DNA of 64,000 nucleotides from Verrucomicrobiaceae bacterium (GTDB taxonomy: Bacteria > Verrucomicrobiota > Verrucomicrobiia > Verrucomicrobiales > Verrucomicrobiaceae). The stretch is from the NCBI GenBank assembly GCA_947458455.1, contig CANGYJ010000012.1, positions 62,001 through 126,000 of the forward strand, in the 5' to 3' direction. The notes beneath the pieces were generated by a model. That model saw only the letters and a program-made list of their open reading frames with translations, was not told the origin of the DNA and did not search any database. Shown piece by piece: positions 11,101 through 19,510 of this stretch. Position numbers and translations under genes: made by a program. The stretch's first letter is position 1; each line of letters opens with the position of its first letter.

Positions 11101-12806
11101 TTTTGTAGCGGATCGTTGTTGTAGTTGATCGGCTTGTTGCCTCGCAGCGCAAACTCCTCCGCATCCGCCGCCATGACGAGTTTTTGGTAATTGATCGACG
11201 GCGTGAGCGCCGGGTTCATCTGCGCGTCCATCCACGCCGCGAGGCCGTCGATGTAGGTGCCGCCGCCCGCGATGGCTGCGTCCACCTTGGCCCGGATCTC
11301 CGTGTAAAGCGCCGTCGTGCCGCCCATCGTGGCCTGATTCATGAAACGCCAAATGTCACGCTCCAGCGACTCGCCGGTGGGATTTGTCCAAAGCATGCTA
11401 CCGAGGGCCGGAGGGGTGAGATTCGTGTTGTTCGGGTCAAACTCGACTGAGCCTGTCGCCTTGCCGAAGTAGCCCCAGATTTCCTTGTCTGGGAAATTCA
11501 CCGTGGTGATGGCGCAATAGACCTCGCCGTCCTCCAAGGCATCGAGCATCTTTTGGTCGGTCGGCATCGTCTGCGCCGCACGGATATTCCAGCCCGCACC
11601 GCTCACCTGCCCCAGCGGCAGCGCCTGCAGCTCCAAATCCTGGCCTATGCGGATGTAGGCCGTGTTTTGATCCGAAGAGAGGTTATTGAAGACAATAGCG
11701 ATACTCGCCGTGTTGTTCGCCCCATCCACCAGCGCCGTCGCGTAACCACTCGCCGTGGAGGCCGCACCTGCTTCGCGACCCAAAAAGGCCACATAAAGCT
11801 GCTGATTCTGGGGATCAGCCGGATTCGCATCACAGATCATCACCTTCGCACCGGGGCCGCCGGTCGTCTCGGTGGCTCCGGGCAGCGCCACGGCCACTTT
11901 TAGCTCCTCCGGCACCTCCAGCGTCGTATCCGCGATGGGAGCGATCTTCGCGATCTCATATGGCACCCCCACGCCCGCACCCGCCGGAAGCGTCACGGTG
12001 TCAGAGGCCACATTCGTCATCGTTTTGATCACCACCTCAGCGGCCGTGGCACTCGCCTTCGCCGGCAGCGTGGCACCCGGCAGGCCGACCAGCTTGATAT
12101 TCAGCGGCATCGTGCCCACGCTGCGCTGCACCCGCACTGTGGCCGCCACGCCTTCTTTTTCAAAAGCATCCGTCACACCCGGCGTCACCGTGATCGACAT
12201 CAGCGACGCCAGCGTGTCCGCATCACTCGCCGCACCACCGGAAGCATTGCTGGTGCTCGTGGACTGCGAGGGATCACTGCCCAGCTCCGCCTCCGCCCAA
12301 TCCGAAAGGCCGTCATTGTCCTGATCCTGATCGGCCACTTCGAGTTTGTAGAATTTCTTCGTTCCCGGCGGCTTCGTGATCATGATCGTCTCGCCCGGAT
12401 TGTCGCTCATGGGCACCTTATCACTGCCTGCGACCGGCAGCCAGTCCACCGGAGCCGCGTTCGGCATGTCCGAGGCAATGACGCGATACTTTTTCCCCTT
12501 CTCCGCATCGAAGGTGAAAACCACCGTGCCCGCCGAAACGATCGTGTTGCCTACCTTTAAGCAATCGCCCGCCTTGCGAGGATCGGTGCCCGCGATGGAC
12601 TCAATCATGTTCGAGCAGCCATCGTTATCCGTGTCCGCCGTGGTCACGAGCCCCCAGCCATTGAAAAGCATCTGCCACACATCGCAGAGCCCATCCGGGC
12701 CACCCTGGCCGGGAGCCGTGCTGAAGTTATCCGTGCCCGCCAGCCCCGCGATGGGAAGGAAAATAGCGGCAAAAGAGGACAAGACGCGTGCAGAGACGAA
12801 GCGCAT
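5169..12806 (-). CDS. Giant DUF1800 protein with Calx-beta repeats
   Basis: The 2545-aa exported protein has a signal peptide (to about residue 23, FLPIAGLAG) and an EF-like segment (DTDNDGCSNMIE). The DUF1800 core spans roughly residues 485-1080 (FMNQATMGGTTALYTE, RRREWWTMVLQSQDQLRQRVA, SPDENYAREIMQLFSIGL, RVFTGFSHG, APTVFNWFYPDF). From about 1180 to 2360 there are many tandem Calx-beta-like modules, each with a VxExxGTD(T/S)(Y/F)T(V/I)xL start and a TAxxDxxxE end. Three shorter repeats of GAGYTAAPLVTFSAP type interrupt them near residues 1555-1690. A unique helical tail closes the protein. Calx-beta modules bind Ca2+ in other proteins; cell-surface or polymer-associated roles are inferred. 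It is the first gene of the DUF1800-DUF1501 unit. Confidence 0.92.
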   Translation of the reverse strand: MRFVSARVLSSFAAIFLPIAGLAGTDNFSTAPGQGGPDGLCDVWQMLFNGWGLVTTADTDNDGCSNMIESIAGTDPRKAGDCLKVGNTIVSAGTVVFTFDAEKGKKYRVIASDMPNAAPVDWLPVAGSDKVPMSDNPGETIMITKPPGTKKFYKLEVADQDQDNDGLSDWAEAELGSDPSQSTSTSNASGGAASDADTLASLMSITVTPGVTDAFEKEGVAATVRVQRSVGTMPLNIKLVGLPGATLPAKASATAAEVVIKTMTNVASDTVTLPAGAGVGVPYEIAKIAPIADTTLEVPEELKVAVALPGATETTGGPGAKVMICDANPADPQNQQLYVAFLGREAGAASTASGYATALVDGANNTASIAIVFNNLSSDQNTAYIRIGQDLELQALPLGQVSGAGWNIRAAQTMPTDQKMLDALEDGEVYCAITTVNFPDKEIWGYFGKATGSVEFDPNNTNLTPPALGSMLWTNPTGESLERDIWRFMNQATMGGTTALYTEIRAKVDAAIAGGGTYIDGLAAWMDAQMNPALTPSINYQKLVMAADAEEFALRGNKPINYNNDPLQNGGTVGVTYVNGMPVANSGSPNTNDPGGNYPQNSPNRRREWWTMVLQSQDQLRQRVAQALSEIIVISERDAGVLQWHYGAANWWDMLAEGSFGKFRDLLEKVSLNPMMGIYLTSVANRATYDAGGGIIISPDENYAREIMQLFSIGLVLRHPDGSLILSEEGLPIATYDNNDISELARVFTGFSHGARHGTVRAGINGGYGSVGTSDQRISPTAYANGSGNNIWFGRQDGHFYWQAPWTTPMVVIGRQGSTVYHDFNTKTLFNGKHAELPLALTNISAMADAATHSAAMAEVVKAHDMLAGRSADATYPAYDEVTPSRPGHTNTPINISRWMIQRLVTSNPSAGYIYRVQKAYRDSNGTLGSVVKAILLDYEARSLQLADTAISHGKIKEPMIHFAHVLRQFKAFSGAPVSLLSSMETGFSETDSPMAKYPSTELSNFGNYNLSPPSKPAAWPDGPFRFRIDSLRSSLGQSPLDAPTVFNWFYPDFTVPGKLSQAGLVAPEMQAITEAAEVSKINFLYGYTWMTLAPMSSTPGAGAADFIFRNGSATPAARFSTNGGSSLLNWPATIQLTDANWNSGITLMMVGVNNQHISQMAYSGVRYAVTGSAPGYNGVAVAPTPVSFVENESKNESLVVSESSSSTWVHEGGITDVINIRLSSPLPPGASVEVSFATANGEASVFPAKLTFTDANWNVNQPITVAAVEDNDVENIGTANDRIIITTSSTTSANYHGLVTADVPVNVNDNDGGIGVIIAETDSFTDVTETNNTAIGQAGVDSYTIALTSAPTANVVVTLTPNQLAINSSGTTFTTSATTRTFTSANWNVPQTVVVRGNNDTTGEGPHWGRVVHTVATAGGYTAGMPIPLVTTHIADDDDSIILRHTGTETRVMEGDFTDTITVALRTNPNAPVSVTLSSPQLSFSPSTIVFQPTGGSGILWNSPQTVTVTATDDFLNEGIMMGFTSDAPPVPAAAASAISNFLVTGTTITHPGHGYVGVPGVSFSAPAAAVTGTGTAILSGDGVASVTLGNVGAGYTAAPLVTFSAPTSGVAATGTATVNANGQLQAITITNAGSGYIAAPTVTIATPLARITATGVAKMTADGKLDSIVITSPGLGYTTAPSVSITAPQIPPVVINAMSQSSGTNYNGTTAPVLPVTVIDNDDSRVVIVESGGSTFVNENGTTDTYTIALGRRPDTGSTSTVTLVPGSTGIQVSPAGPFAFNDMNWNTPVTVTVTTTNDATAEPSGTATITHNITSTDPTYDRVNSPVVIVTVDDNDPALAITQSNIYTQVREGGTTGTGGTPNVGDTFTVGMNGRNPATGTTVTVTLVPNGQVTVAPATLTFTSTATATQTVTVTAVNDLDVESTVHSGVIGFNVASTDSYFNGSFVPPVLVQVTDNDSVGVSIVESGGTTQTTEGSNTTDSFTVVLTQAPTANVVLGFNGGSQSRLSTTSTVGAATTASLTFSPANWNTAQTLWTLPVDDTTAELRHLTPINVSVNASSAPEYAALTLPSITHLITDNDNNAAANVVRISESSGFTSVTESTTTDTFTVVLSQQPTSNVTVTFTGDSQVEVSPSTLTFIPGATGAGTFNVAQTVTVRAIDDSVIEPAILHWGTVTATLASADTFFDGKAVTPINSTVYDNDGSRVNVIQSGGSTLTNENGVTDTYTLSLSHAPTSDVVITATANSQLSLSSSTLTFTPADWAPKTLTITAVNDPDVEAITHNGLITHSVASADPLYHNASVATLTVPVWDNDVASVDVTHVGGTDTVITEGGAPDSILIKLNTQPPPGTNVTLTLYPPMVFIPPPQIGKSNGYFTNDQGGSNQRDNIVIDYTESILHYRSTFYSTLTTLFGGTMPANLATSTVAADLQKVQRAHWAASKAVVDQMDLWFNGGSMKAKFPILVEPHATPPSPLPTINARQAIIEAIYAHSGGTNLPATTRYTAAGTYNAKTPPTDTFNTDIRDRVRWCGYLMSVGAPGLISH

Positions 12807-12994
12807 GACTTGGAGAGGTTGGTTGATCGGGAAACGAGCAGGCCGCAGTTTTGGCCTAATTTAGAGCAATATTCGCAGGATACCGGATTGGCCGTTTCCA
12901 GGTCAAGAATGATTCCACCGATCTGCGCCCGGTTTGAAAGATCGCCCGGCCCGCCCCTTGCCTCCCCTTCCCTGCTCGGCATTCTCGGCGACCG

Positions 12995-14275
12995 ATGAAA
13001 CGCCTCTACCGCAACGCCCAGATCGCCAGCGAAGACTCACCGAAGCTCCAGACCGCCGATGTGCTCGTCGAGGGCGATCAAATCATCGGCGTGGCCCCCA
13101 GCATCGAAAAGGCCGATGGCGCGGAGGTGATCGACTGCACGGGACGCGTGCTCATGCCGGCACTCTTTGACATCCACGTCCACGCCCGCGAGCCGGGGCA
13201 GGAGGAGAAGGAAAACATCGCCACCTGTGCCGAGGCGGCCATCAACGGCGGCGTCACCGGCTTCATCATGATGCCGAACACCGCCCCGGCCATCGACAAC
13301 GCGGGCGTGGTGCGCAGCGTGCTCGAAAGCGCCCGCCGCAGCCGCATCGGCGCGGGCATCTACACCAGCGGAGCCATCACGAAGGGCCGCAAAGGCGAAG
13401 AACTCGCCGGCATCGCGGGCATGAAGGCCGCCGGAGCCGTGATGCTCACCGACGACGGCTTCCCAGTCGATAACCCGCAGGTCCTCCGCCGCGCCATGGA
13501 GTATGCACGCGAGTTCGACATCCCCCTCGCCAGTCATTGCGAGGTCAAAGAACTCAGCGGCAAGGGCTGCATGCACGAGGGCAAGATCAGCTACTCGCTC
13601 GGCCTGCCCGGCATCCCCGCCATTTCGGAGGAAATCTGCATCGCCCGCGACATCCGCCTGGCCGAATTCACCGGCGTGCATCTGCACATCCAGCATGTGA
13701 GCACGGAGCGCGGCATGGGCACCATCAAACGCGCCAAAGACCGTGGCATCCGCGTCACCTGCGAGATCGCGCCGCACCACCTGCTCTTCAACCACGAGCA
13801 CATCGGCGACTACAACACGCACTACAAAATGAACCCGCCGCTGCGCACGCCGGAGGACAACGCCGCGCTGCTCCAGGGACTGAAAGACGGCTGGTTCGAC
13901 GTCATCGCCACCGATCACGCCCCGCACACGCCCTTCGAGAAGAACCAGGACTTCGCCAGTGCCCCCTTTGGCATCACCGGCCTCGAAACCGCCCTCGTCT
14001 CGCTCTACGACCGCTTCATCGCCAAAGGCCTCCTCGACTGGAGCCTCATCGTGAAACACTACAGCGCCGAACCGCGCCGCCTTTTCAAACTCCCGCCCGT
14101 TCCCATCCAAGAGGGCGGCACCGCCGAGTTCATCGTCTTTAACCCGCAACGCGCCACCACCTTCAGCCGCGACTTCATGAAGTCGAAGAGCCAAAACACA
14201 CCCTTCCTCGACCAGATGCTCCAAGGCATGGTGGAGCGTGTGATCTATCGCGGCGAGGAACTGCTGGTGAGGTGA
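12995..14275 (+). CDS. pyrC: Dihydroorotase
   Basis: The 426-aa metal-dependent amidohydrolase interconverts N-carbamoyl-L-aspartate and dihydroorotate in pyrimidine synthesis. The HxH metal pair lies in [17 protein letters not shown] (about residue 63). Later ligands are in ASHCEVKEL and LHIQHVS, and the catalytic Asp is in [16 protein letters not shown]. The class I layout and length fit bacterial dihydroorotase. The start ATG follows immediately on a short leader shared with the divergent DUF1800 gene. No other pyr gene is adjacent, and the next gene downstream is recA after 370 bp. Confidence 0.95.
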   Translation: MKRLYRNAQIASEDSPKLQTADVLVEGDQIIGVAPSIEKADGAEVIDCTGRVLMPALFDIHVHAREPGQEEKENIATCAEAAINGGVTGFIMMPNTAPAIDNAGVVRSVLESARRSRIGAGIYTSGAITKGRKGEELAGIAGMKAAGAVMLTDDGFPVDNPQVLRRAMEYAREFDIPLASHCEVKELSGKGCMHEGKISYSLGLPGIPAISEEICIARDIRLAEFTGVHLHIQHVSTERGMGTIKRAKDRGIRVTCEIAPHHLLFNHEHIGDYNTHYKMNPPLRTPEDNAALLQGLKDGWFDVIATDHAPHTPFEKNQDFASAPFGITGLETALVSLYDRFIAKGLLDWSLIVKHYSAEPRRLFKLPPVPIQEGGTAEFIVFNPQRATTFSRDFMKSKSQNTPFLDQMLQGMVERVIYRGEELLVR

Positions 14276-14304
14276 AGCGAAGGGCGAAGGGCTGAGAGTC
14301 CAGA

Positions 14305-14350
14305 CATCGTCCCCCGCCCGCATCGCTACGCGAAGCGTTGCGGGCGGGTC
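14305..14350. repeat. REP-like palindromic element, copy 1
   Basis: A near-perfect hairpin has arms cccgcccgcatcgct (14313-14327) and agcgttgcgggcggg (14334-14348), one mismatch, with a 6-nt loop. The adjoining catcgtc flank at 14305 is shared with the copy at 41360-41403, where it appears on the other side. The rest of the 370-bp pyrC-recA gap holds the LexA site and no gene that I can see. Confidence 0.75.
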
Positions 14351-14602
14351 GATCCTGGCGCGGCGTTTCAGATTCCAAGTTTCAACTCGTGCCTATTTCG
14401 CGACAGCGTCTTGGAGTGCGCTGGCAGAGATGCGAGGACACCTCGAATCGACGACACCGCTATCGAGCATGGGAAGAATGCTCTCTGACCTTTCCAGCCC
14501 GTCCGGCAGGCGACAGCGATGTCACGCCAAGGTGAAGCAACCCATCACAAATCTCCGGCCCGGCAGGAAAAAGCCTTTACGGCATGGTGAAAATGCGTTT
14601 TC

Positions 14603-14616
14603 TGTTCTGGCGAACA
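14603..14616 (+). promoter_or_regulatory. LexA (SOS) box of recA
   Basis: TGTTCTGGCGAACA is a perfect 5-bp-arm palindrome of form TGTTC-N4-GAACA, extended by one base on each side to CTGTTC/GAACAG. It sits 29 nt before the recA ATG, where repressor binding would block initiation. The form is the one I recall being described for Verrucomicrobia LexA; it also satisfies the gamma-proteobacterial CTGT-N8-ACAG pattern. Confidence 0.8.
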
Positions 14617-14645
14617 GCTTTTTAAACCACCCAACCCACACGACC

Positions 14646-15740
<1,095 letters not shown>

Positions 15741-15763
15741 GCTTCGAACCACTTGGTCATTCT

Positions 15764-15799
15764 CGAAAAAGCCTGCGGGATACCTCGCAGGCTTTTTCG
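15764..15799 (+). terminator. recA terminator
   Basis: A 14-bp perfect stem, cgaaaaagcctgcg (15764-15777) with cgcaggctttttcg (15786-15799), includes the U-run within its 3' arm. Confidence 0.92.
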
Positions 15800-15804
15800 T
15801 TTCC

Positions 15805-15886
15805 AGTGAGGCGGGCACTCCTGCCCGCCAAAGAGGGTTCATTGTTTCCCCATTGAACCATAGCGGGCAGGAGTGCCCGCCTCACT
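15805..15886. repeat. 24-bp perfect inverted repeat
   Basis: Arms 15805-15828 and 15863-15886 are exact reverse complements, agtgaggcgggcactcct… and its mirror, around a 34-nt spacer. Each arm is itself a small hairpin (gcgggca-ctcc-tgcccgc), so the element can form one long stem or two short ones, as REP pairs do. It lies between the recA terminator and the esterase gene. Confidence 0.8.
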
Positions 15887-15939
15887 TTCCCGCTCCTCAG
15901 CGCAACGTCCCAGCCGCCGCCCACGTTTTGCCTCTCCAC

Positions 15940-16776
15940 ATGCTCCGCCACCTTCTCACCCTAGTTATAGCCTCTTTCACCCTTCATGCCGCTGATCCTG
16001 CCGAGATCAAAATCTGGCCGGAAGGCGCTCCCGGCCATATGCTGCCGCATTCCAAGGCCACGGCGGATTTCATCCGCACCAAAGCAGGCAAAAGCACCCT
16101 CACCGATATTCACGAGCCCACCCTCACGCTCTTCCAGCCTGCCAAGCCGAACGGCACCAGCGTCATCGTGGCCCCTGGGGGAGGTTACGTCTTCCTTTCC
16201 GCCGTGCATGAAGGCACGCAGGTCTGTGAGTGGCTCGCCAGCATCGGCGTCACCGGCATCCTGCTGAAATACCGCACCCCCACCCGCGATGAGGCCGCCC
16301 CACACGAAAAGCCCGTGGCTGATGCCGCGCAGGCCATCAAGCTCGTGCGCCAGCGTGCCGCCGAATGGCATCTCGATCCTAAACGCGTCGGTCTCCTTGG
16401 CTTCAGCGCCGGTGGAAATCTCCTCGCCCATCTCGCTTGTGATCGCGGCCAGTCTTTGGAGCGTCCCGACTTCAGCGTCATGATCTACGGCGGCGGCTTT
16501 GTGGACGCCAAAGAACCCACGAAGCTCAAACAAGGCTTCACCGTGCCCGCCGACGCGCCCGCGATGTTCCTCGCCTGTGCTCACAACGACGGTCAGAACT
16601 CCACCGCCTCCACCGTGCTCTACCTCGAATACAAAAAGCACCAAATCCCCTGCGAGCTGCACCTCTTCACCCAAGGCGGCCACGGCTTCGGCATGCGTGC
16701 CGAGAACAAACCCATTAACGCCTGGCCTCAGCGCTGCGCCGATTGGATGGCGTCTATGGGCTGGCTTCCAAACTAA
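15940..16776 (+). CDS. Exported alpha/beta-hydrolase (esterase)
   Basis: The 278-aa enzyme has an N-terminal signal peptide (MLRHLLTLVIASFTLHAA). It has the BD-FAE/acetyl-esterase pattern: an oxyanion segment VIVAPGGGYVFLSA, the nucleophile elbow GFSAGGN with Ser, and a C-terminal catalytic His in TQGGHGFGM; the acid is probably the Asp in ACAHND. Such enzymes deacylate carbohydrate or small esters in the periplasm; the substrate is not evident. The ATG at 15940 is chosen because it begins the signal peptide. It is followed after nine bases by the M20 amidohydrolase gene, so the two are likely one operon. Confidence 0.85.
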   Translation: MLRHLLTLVIASFTLHAADPAEIKIWPEGAPGHMLPHSKATADFIRTKAGKSTLTDIHEPTLTLFQPAKPNGTSVIVAPGGGYVFLSAVHEGTQVCEWLASIGVTGILLKYRTPTRDEAAPHEKPVADAAQAIKLVRQRAAEWHLDPKRVGLLGFSAGGNLLAHLACDRGQSLERPDFSVMIYGGGFVDAKEPTKLKQGFTVPADAPAMFLACAHNDGQNSTASTVLYLEYKKHQIPCELHLFTQGGHGFGMRAENKPINAWPQRCADWMASMGWLPN

Positions 16777-16785
16777 ACTTCTCCC

Positions 16786-18081
16786 ATGAAATACCTCCTG
16801 CTTCTCCTTCTCTCCACCTCGCTCCTCGCTGCGGATCTCACGACGGTCACAAAGAGCGAGCTGCCTTCTCTCGTCACGCTTTACAAAGAGCTGCATGCGA
16901 ACCCGGAGCTTTCCATGCACGAAGTCGAAACAGCCGCCGTCGTGGCAAAGGAACTTCGGGCGGCAGGTTTTGAGGTCACTGAAAAGGTGGGTGGACATGG
17001 TCTCGTCGGCGTGTTGAAGAATGGCGATGGGCCGACGCTGCTCGTGCGCACGGATCTCGATGCGCTGCCGGTGAAGGAGCAAACCGGCGCTGAGTATGCC
17101 AGCACGAAGGTGGTGAAGGATGACACCGGCCGCGAGGTGAACGTCATGCATGCCTGCGGGCACGACATCCACATGACGAGCTTTATCGGCACGGCTCGCG
17201 TGCTTTCAAAGCTTCGCGATCAATGGAAAGGCACGTTCGTTTTGATCGGCCAGCCAGCGGAGGAGCGGGTGCTGGGTGCCCGGCTGATGCTGCGGGCCGG
17301 TTTGTTTTCCAACTTCCCCAAGCCGGACAAAGCCCTTGCCCTGCATTGCTCGGCGGAAATGCCGCACGGCACCGTCGGCATCGTGGAAGGTTATGCGCTG
17401 GCGAATGTGGATAGCGTCGAGATCATCGTGAAAGGCGTGGGCGGCCATGGCTCCATGCCGCATCTGTGCAAAGACCCCATCGTGCTCGCCTCGCAGATCG
17501 TGCTGGCCTTGCAGACCATCGTCAGCCGTGAGGTGAAGCCGGGCGATCCCGCCGTCGTCACCATCGGCAGCATCCACGGTGGCACGAAGAGCAACATCAT
17601 CTCCGACGAGGCGCGCCTCCAGCTCACCCTCCGCAGCTACAAAACGGAAACTCGCAAACACCTCATCACCTCCATCCAACGCATCGTGAAAGCCCAGGCG
17701 GAGTCCGCAGGCATGCCGGCGGAAAAAATGCCCGAGGTGATCGTCTCCGAAGATCAATCTCCTGCTCTCTACAATCATCCGGAACTCTGTGCCGAAGTGC
17801 GTCAGCACCTCGAAAAGGCTCTAGGAGCCTCGAAAGTGCTCACTCGCGAACCCATCATGGGTGCGGAAGATTTTGCCGAGTATGGCCTCACGAAGGAAAA
17901 AGTGCCGCTGTGCATGTTTTGGCTCGGCACGCAGCCCCCTGAGGTTGTGGCGGAAGCCAAAGCGAAAAGCACCACGCTGCCTTCGCTGCATTCACCTTAC
18001 TTCAAACCGATTCCCGAACCCACGATCGAAACCGGCGTCACCGCGATGACCTCGGCGGTGCTCGGTTTGATGGCGAAGTGA
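16786..18081 (+). CDS. Exported M20-family amidohydrolase
   Basis: The 431-aa protein begins with a signal peptide (MKYLLLLLLSTSLLAADL). It matches the M20D hydrolases (hippurate, IAA-amino-acid or N-acyl-amino-acid amidohydrolases). The metal-binding HACGHDIHMT lies near residue 125, QPAEERVLGA gives the catalytic Glu, and the ligand-rich MGAEDFAEY lies near residue 360. The internal lid/dimerisation domain covers roughly residues 200-310, with GVGGHGSMPH at its start. It would cleave an amide bond of an N-acyl amino acid or peptide outside the cytoplasm. It is separated by nine bases from the esterase gene upstream. Converging with it is the pseudopilin gene, with a shared hairpin between. 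Confidence 0.88.
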   Translation: MKYLLLLLLSTSLLAADLTTVTKSELPSLVTLYKELHANPELSMHEVETAAVVAKELRAAGFEVTEKVGGHGLVGVLKNGDGPTLLVRTDLDALPVKEQTGAEYASTKVVKDDTGREVNVMHACGHDIHMTSFIGTARVLSKLRDQWKGTFVLIGQPAEERVLGARLMLRAGLFSNFPKPDKALALHCSAEMPHGTVGIVEGYALANVDSVEIIVKGVGGHGSMPHLCKDPIVLASQIVLALQTIVSREVKPGDPAVVTIGSIHGGTKSNIISDEARLQLTLRSYKTETRKHLITSIQRIVKAQAESAGMPAEKMPEVIVSEDQSPALYNHPELCAEVRQHLEKALGASKVLTREPIMGAEDFAEYGLTKEKVPLCMFWLGTQPPEVVAEAKAKSTTLPSLHSPYFKPIPEPTIETGVTAMTSAVLGLMAK

Positions 18082-18089
18082 TGGTGTAA

Positions 18090-18121
18090 AAAACCGCCGG
18101 ACACACAGGGCATCCGGCGGT
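18090..18121 (-). terminator. Terminator between convergent genes
   Basis: The stem accgccgga (18093-18101) / tccggcggt (18113-18121) is followed, on the minus strand, by a run of T (aaaaaa on plus). It serves the pseudopilin gene and may also stop the M20 transcript. Confidence 0.85.
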
Positions 18122-18143
18122 GTGAGACAGCTTTAATCAGCGA

Positions 18144-18941
18144 TTAGTTTTCGATTGGAGTCCTTGGCTTTAGCAGGTCCTCAGGCTTGGGTTGGATCTC
18201 GGGCAGTTCGATGGGGTTCTCTTTTGTCGTCATCGTCACGCCTCCTTTGACCAAGGGCATCAGGATCGCCTGTGTCTGCCCGTCGGTGGCCTGCGTGAAG
18301 ATGTTCATCCCGCCGGCTTTTTGCGGCACGGTGACCAGGCCGGTGCTGCCGTTGAGATCGACCACCTCTGCGCTGCCATCTTGGCGGCCGATGATGACCT
18401 GCCCGCCCGTCCAGGTGCGGCCTGGGCGGATCTGCCCGGCCACGCTGGCGTTCCATTGCGGAGGCCAGGCAGCGGCGGCGGGGTTTTCAAACACGAGCGG
18501 CACATTGCTGGCGCTGGTGTCCGTGAGGTCGGCGGTCATGGCCCAATGATTTTCATTGGCGGTCACCGCACGCTCAAACGCGGGTGACTTGCCAATCATC
18601 GTGTCCGGGTAGTAGCCGGATGGGCAGCCGAAGATGCGTTCATCGGTCACCACATGCTGCTGGAACAGCAGATGGAAGGCTTCGTTCGCATTTTTTGGCG
18701 TGCCGCCAGTGAGCGGGTTCAGCACCGAGTCAGGGTACTGCGACTGATTTTTAGCGGCGAACTGCTTCAAGGCCGTGATGACCTGTCTGCAATTATTCGA
18801 CGCCTGGTTTTGACGTGCCATCTTCAAGACCGCCTGCGAGGCAGGGATCGCCAAGCCCGCGAGAATCGCGATGATGGTGATCACCACCAGCAGTTCGATC
18901 AGCGTGAAGCCGACGTCCCTTCTGTGTGTGTTTGTTTTCAT
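18144..18941 (-). CDS. Type II secretion/type IV pilin-like pseudopilin
   Basis: The 265-aa protein carries a prepilin peptidase signal: a basic leader MKTNTHRRDVG, then FTLIELLVVITIIAILAGLAIP with the conserved Phe+1 and Glu+5. Cleavage and N-methylation after Gly are expected. The long globular region, with a GG-x-PKNANEAFHLLFQQ stretch and FGCPSGYYPD, is like the DUF1559-less short pseudopilins that are very numerous in Verrucomicrobia and Planctomycetes. It is isolated from secretion genes, so whether it joins a pseudopilus is unknown. The product ends with a proline-rich ELPEIQPKPEDLLKP. Confidence 0.85.
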   Translation of the reverse strand: MKTNTHRRDVGFTLIELLVVITIIAILAGLAIPASQAVLKMARQNQASNNCRQVITALKQFAAKNQSQYPDSVLNPLTGGTPKNANEAFHLLFQQHVVTDERIFGCPSGYYPDTMIGKSPAFERAVTANENHWAMTADLTDTSASNVPLVFENPAAAAWPPQWNASVAGQIRPGRTWTGGQVIIGRQDGSAEVVDLNGSTGLVTVPQKAGGMNIFTQATDGQTQAILMPLVKGGVTMTTKENPIELPEIQPKPEDLLKPRTPIEN

Positions 18942-19040
18942 GGTATGGGTATGTCTTATGTTTATCTATGTGGAGCCGCCGCCTGATGAGGCTGCGGTTC
19001 CAGCTCGATTTGACTCCTCCCACGCCCTGCGTGTCCATAA

Positions 19041-19066
19041 AAAAACCCGGAGGGGAAACCTCCGGG
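19041..19066 (-). terminator. Terminator of the 81-aa gene
   Basis: The stem cccggagg (19046-19053) / cctccggg (19059-19066) has a 5-nt loop and is followed on the minus strand by seven T residues. It lies about 35 nt beyond the stop at 19100. Confidence 0.9.
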
Positions 19067-19099
19067 CTCAGATTGTTAAATCGCGATGCGATGATCCGA

Positions 19100-19345
19100 T
19101 TAGCTCTTGGCGGCGATGGACTCGACCTTGTTGTGGCCGACTTTCGCGGTCACTTCTTTGCCGACGAGCTTCTCATCGACGGAGGCGGCTGGACCGAGCT
19201 TGTAGCTCTTGCTGCCGATCTCGACGGTTTTCTTTTCAGCGTCGAATTTCTTGAGCTTGCCGGAGACGTCTTCGGTTTTGCCGCAGCCAGCGAAGGCAGG
19301 AGCAGCGAGGGCGGCGATAACGAGGGTGGTGAGGATGGATTTCAT
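19100..19345 (-). CDS. Small exported protein, 81 aa
   Basis: The 81-aa product has a clear Sec signal peptide (MKSILTTLVIAALAAPAFA) followed by a mature part of about 60 residues rich in Lys and Val, with VSGKLKKFDAEKKTVEIGSK and GKEVTAKVGHNKVESI. The alternating pattern suggests a small beta-barrel similar in style to the 149-aa exported protein at 63158. A Cys follows the signal (AGCGK) but the lipobox is poor, so a lipoprotein is possible, not likely. It is monocistronic, with its own terminator. Function unknown. Confidence 0.75.
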   Translation of the reverse strand: MKSILTTLVIAALAAPAFAGCGKTEDVSGKLKKFDAEKKTVEIGSKSYKLGPAASVDEKLVGKEVTAKVGHNKVESIAAKS

Positions 19346-19510
19346 AGGTGTATTTGAATGGAGGGTTCCGTGTGGCGGACCGTTGCGGGGACGCCAGTTT
19401 CGCGGAATGCAGCATTAAACACGGCCCGCAGGCCTTTTGGCTATCAAAATTTTTGTGGGGACGGCAAAAAGCGCTCGTCTCATCCCCCGCTCGCGTGGCA
19501 GACTGGCCGG

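Noticed and set aside
13037..14323. 428-aa frame opposite pyrC
   Set aside because: Antisense to a clear dihydroorotase; no start signal or family.
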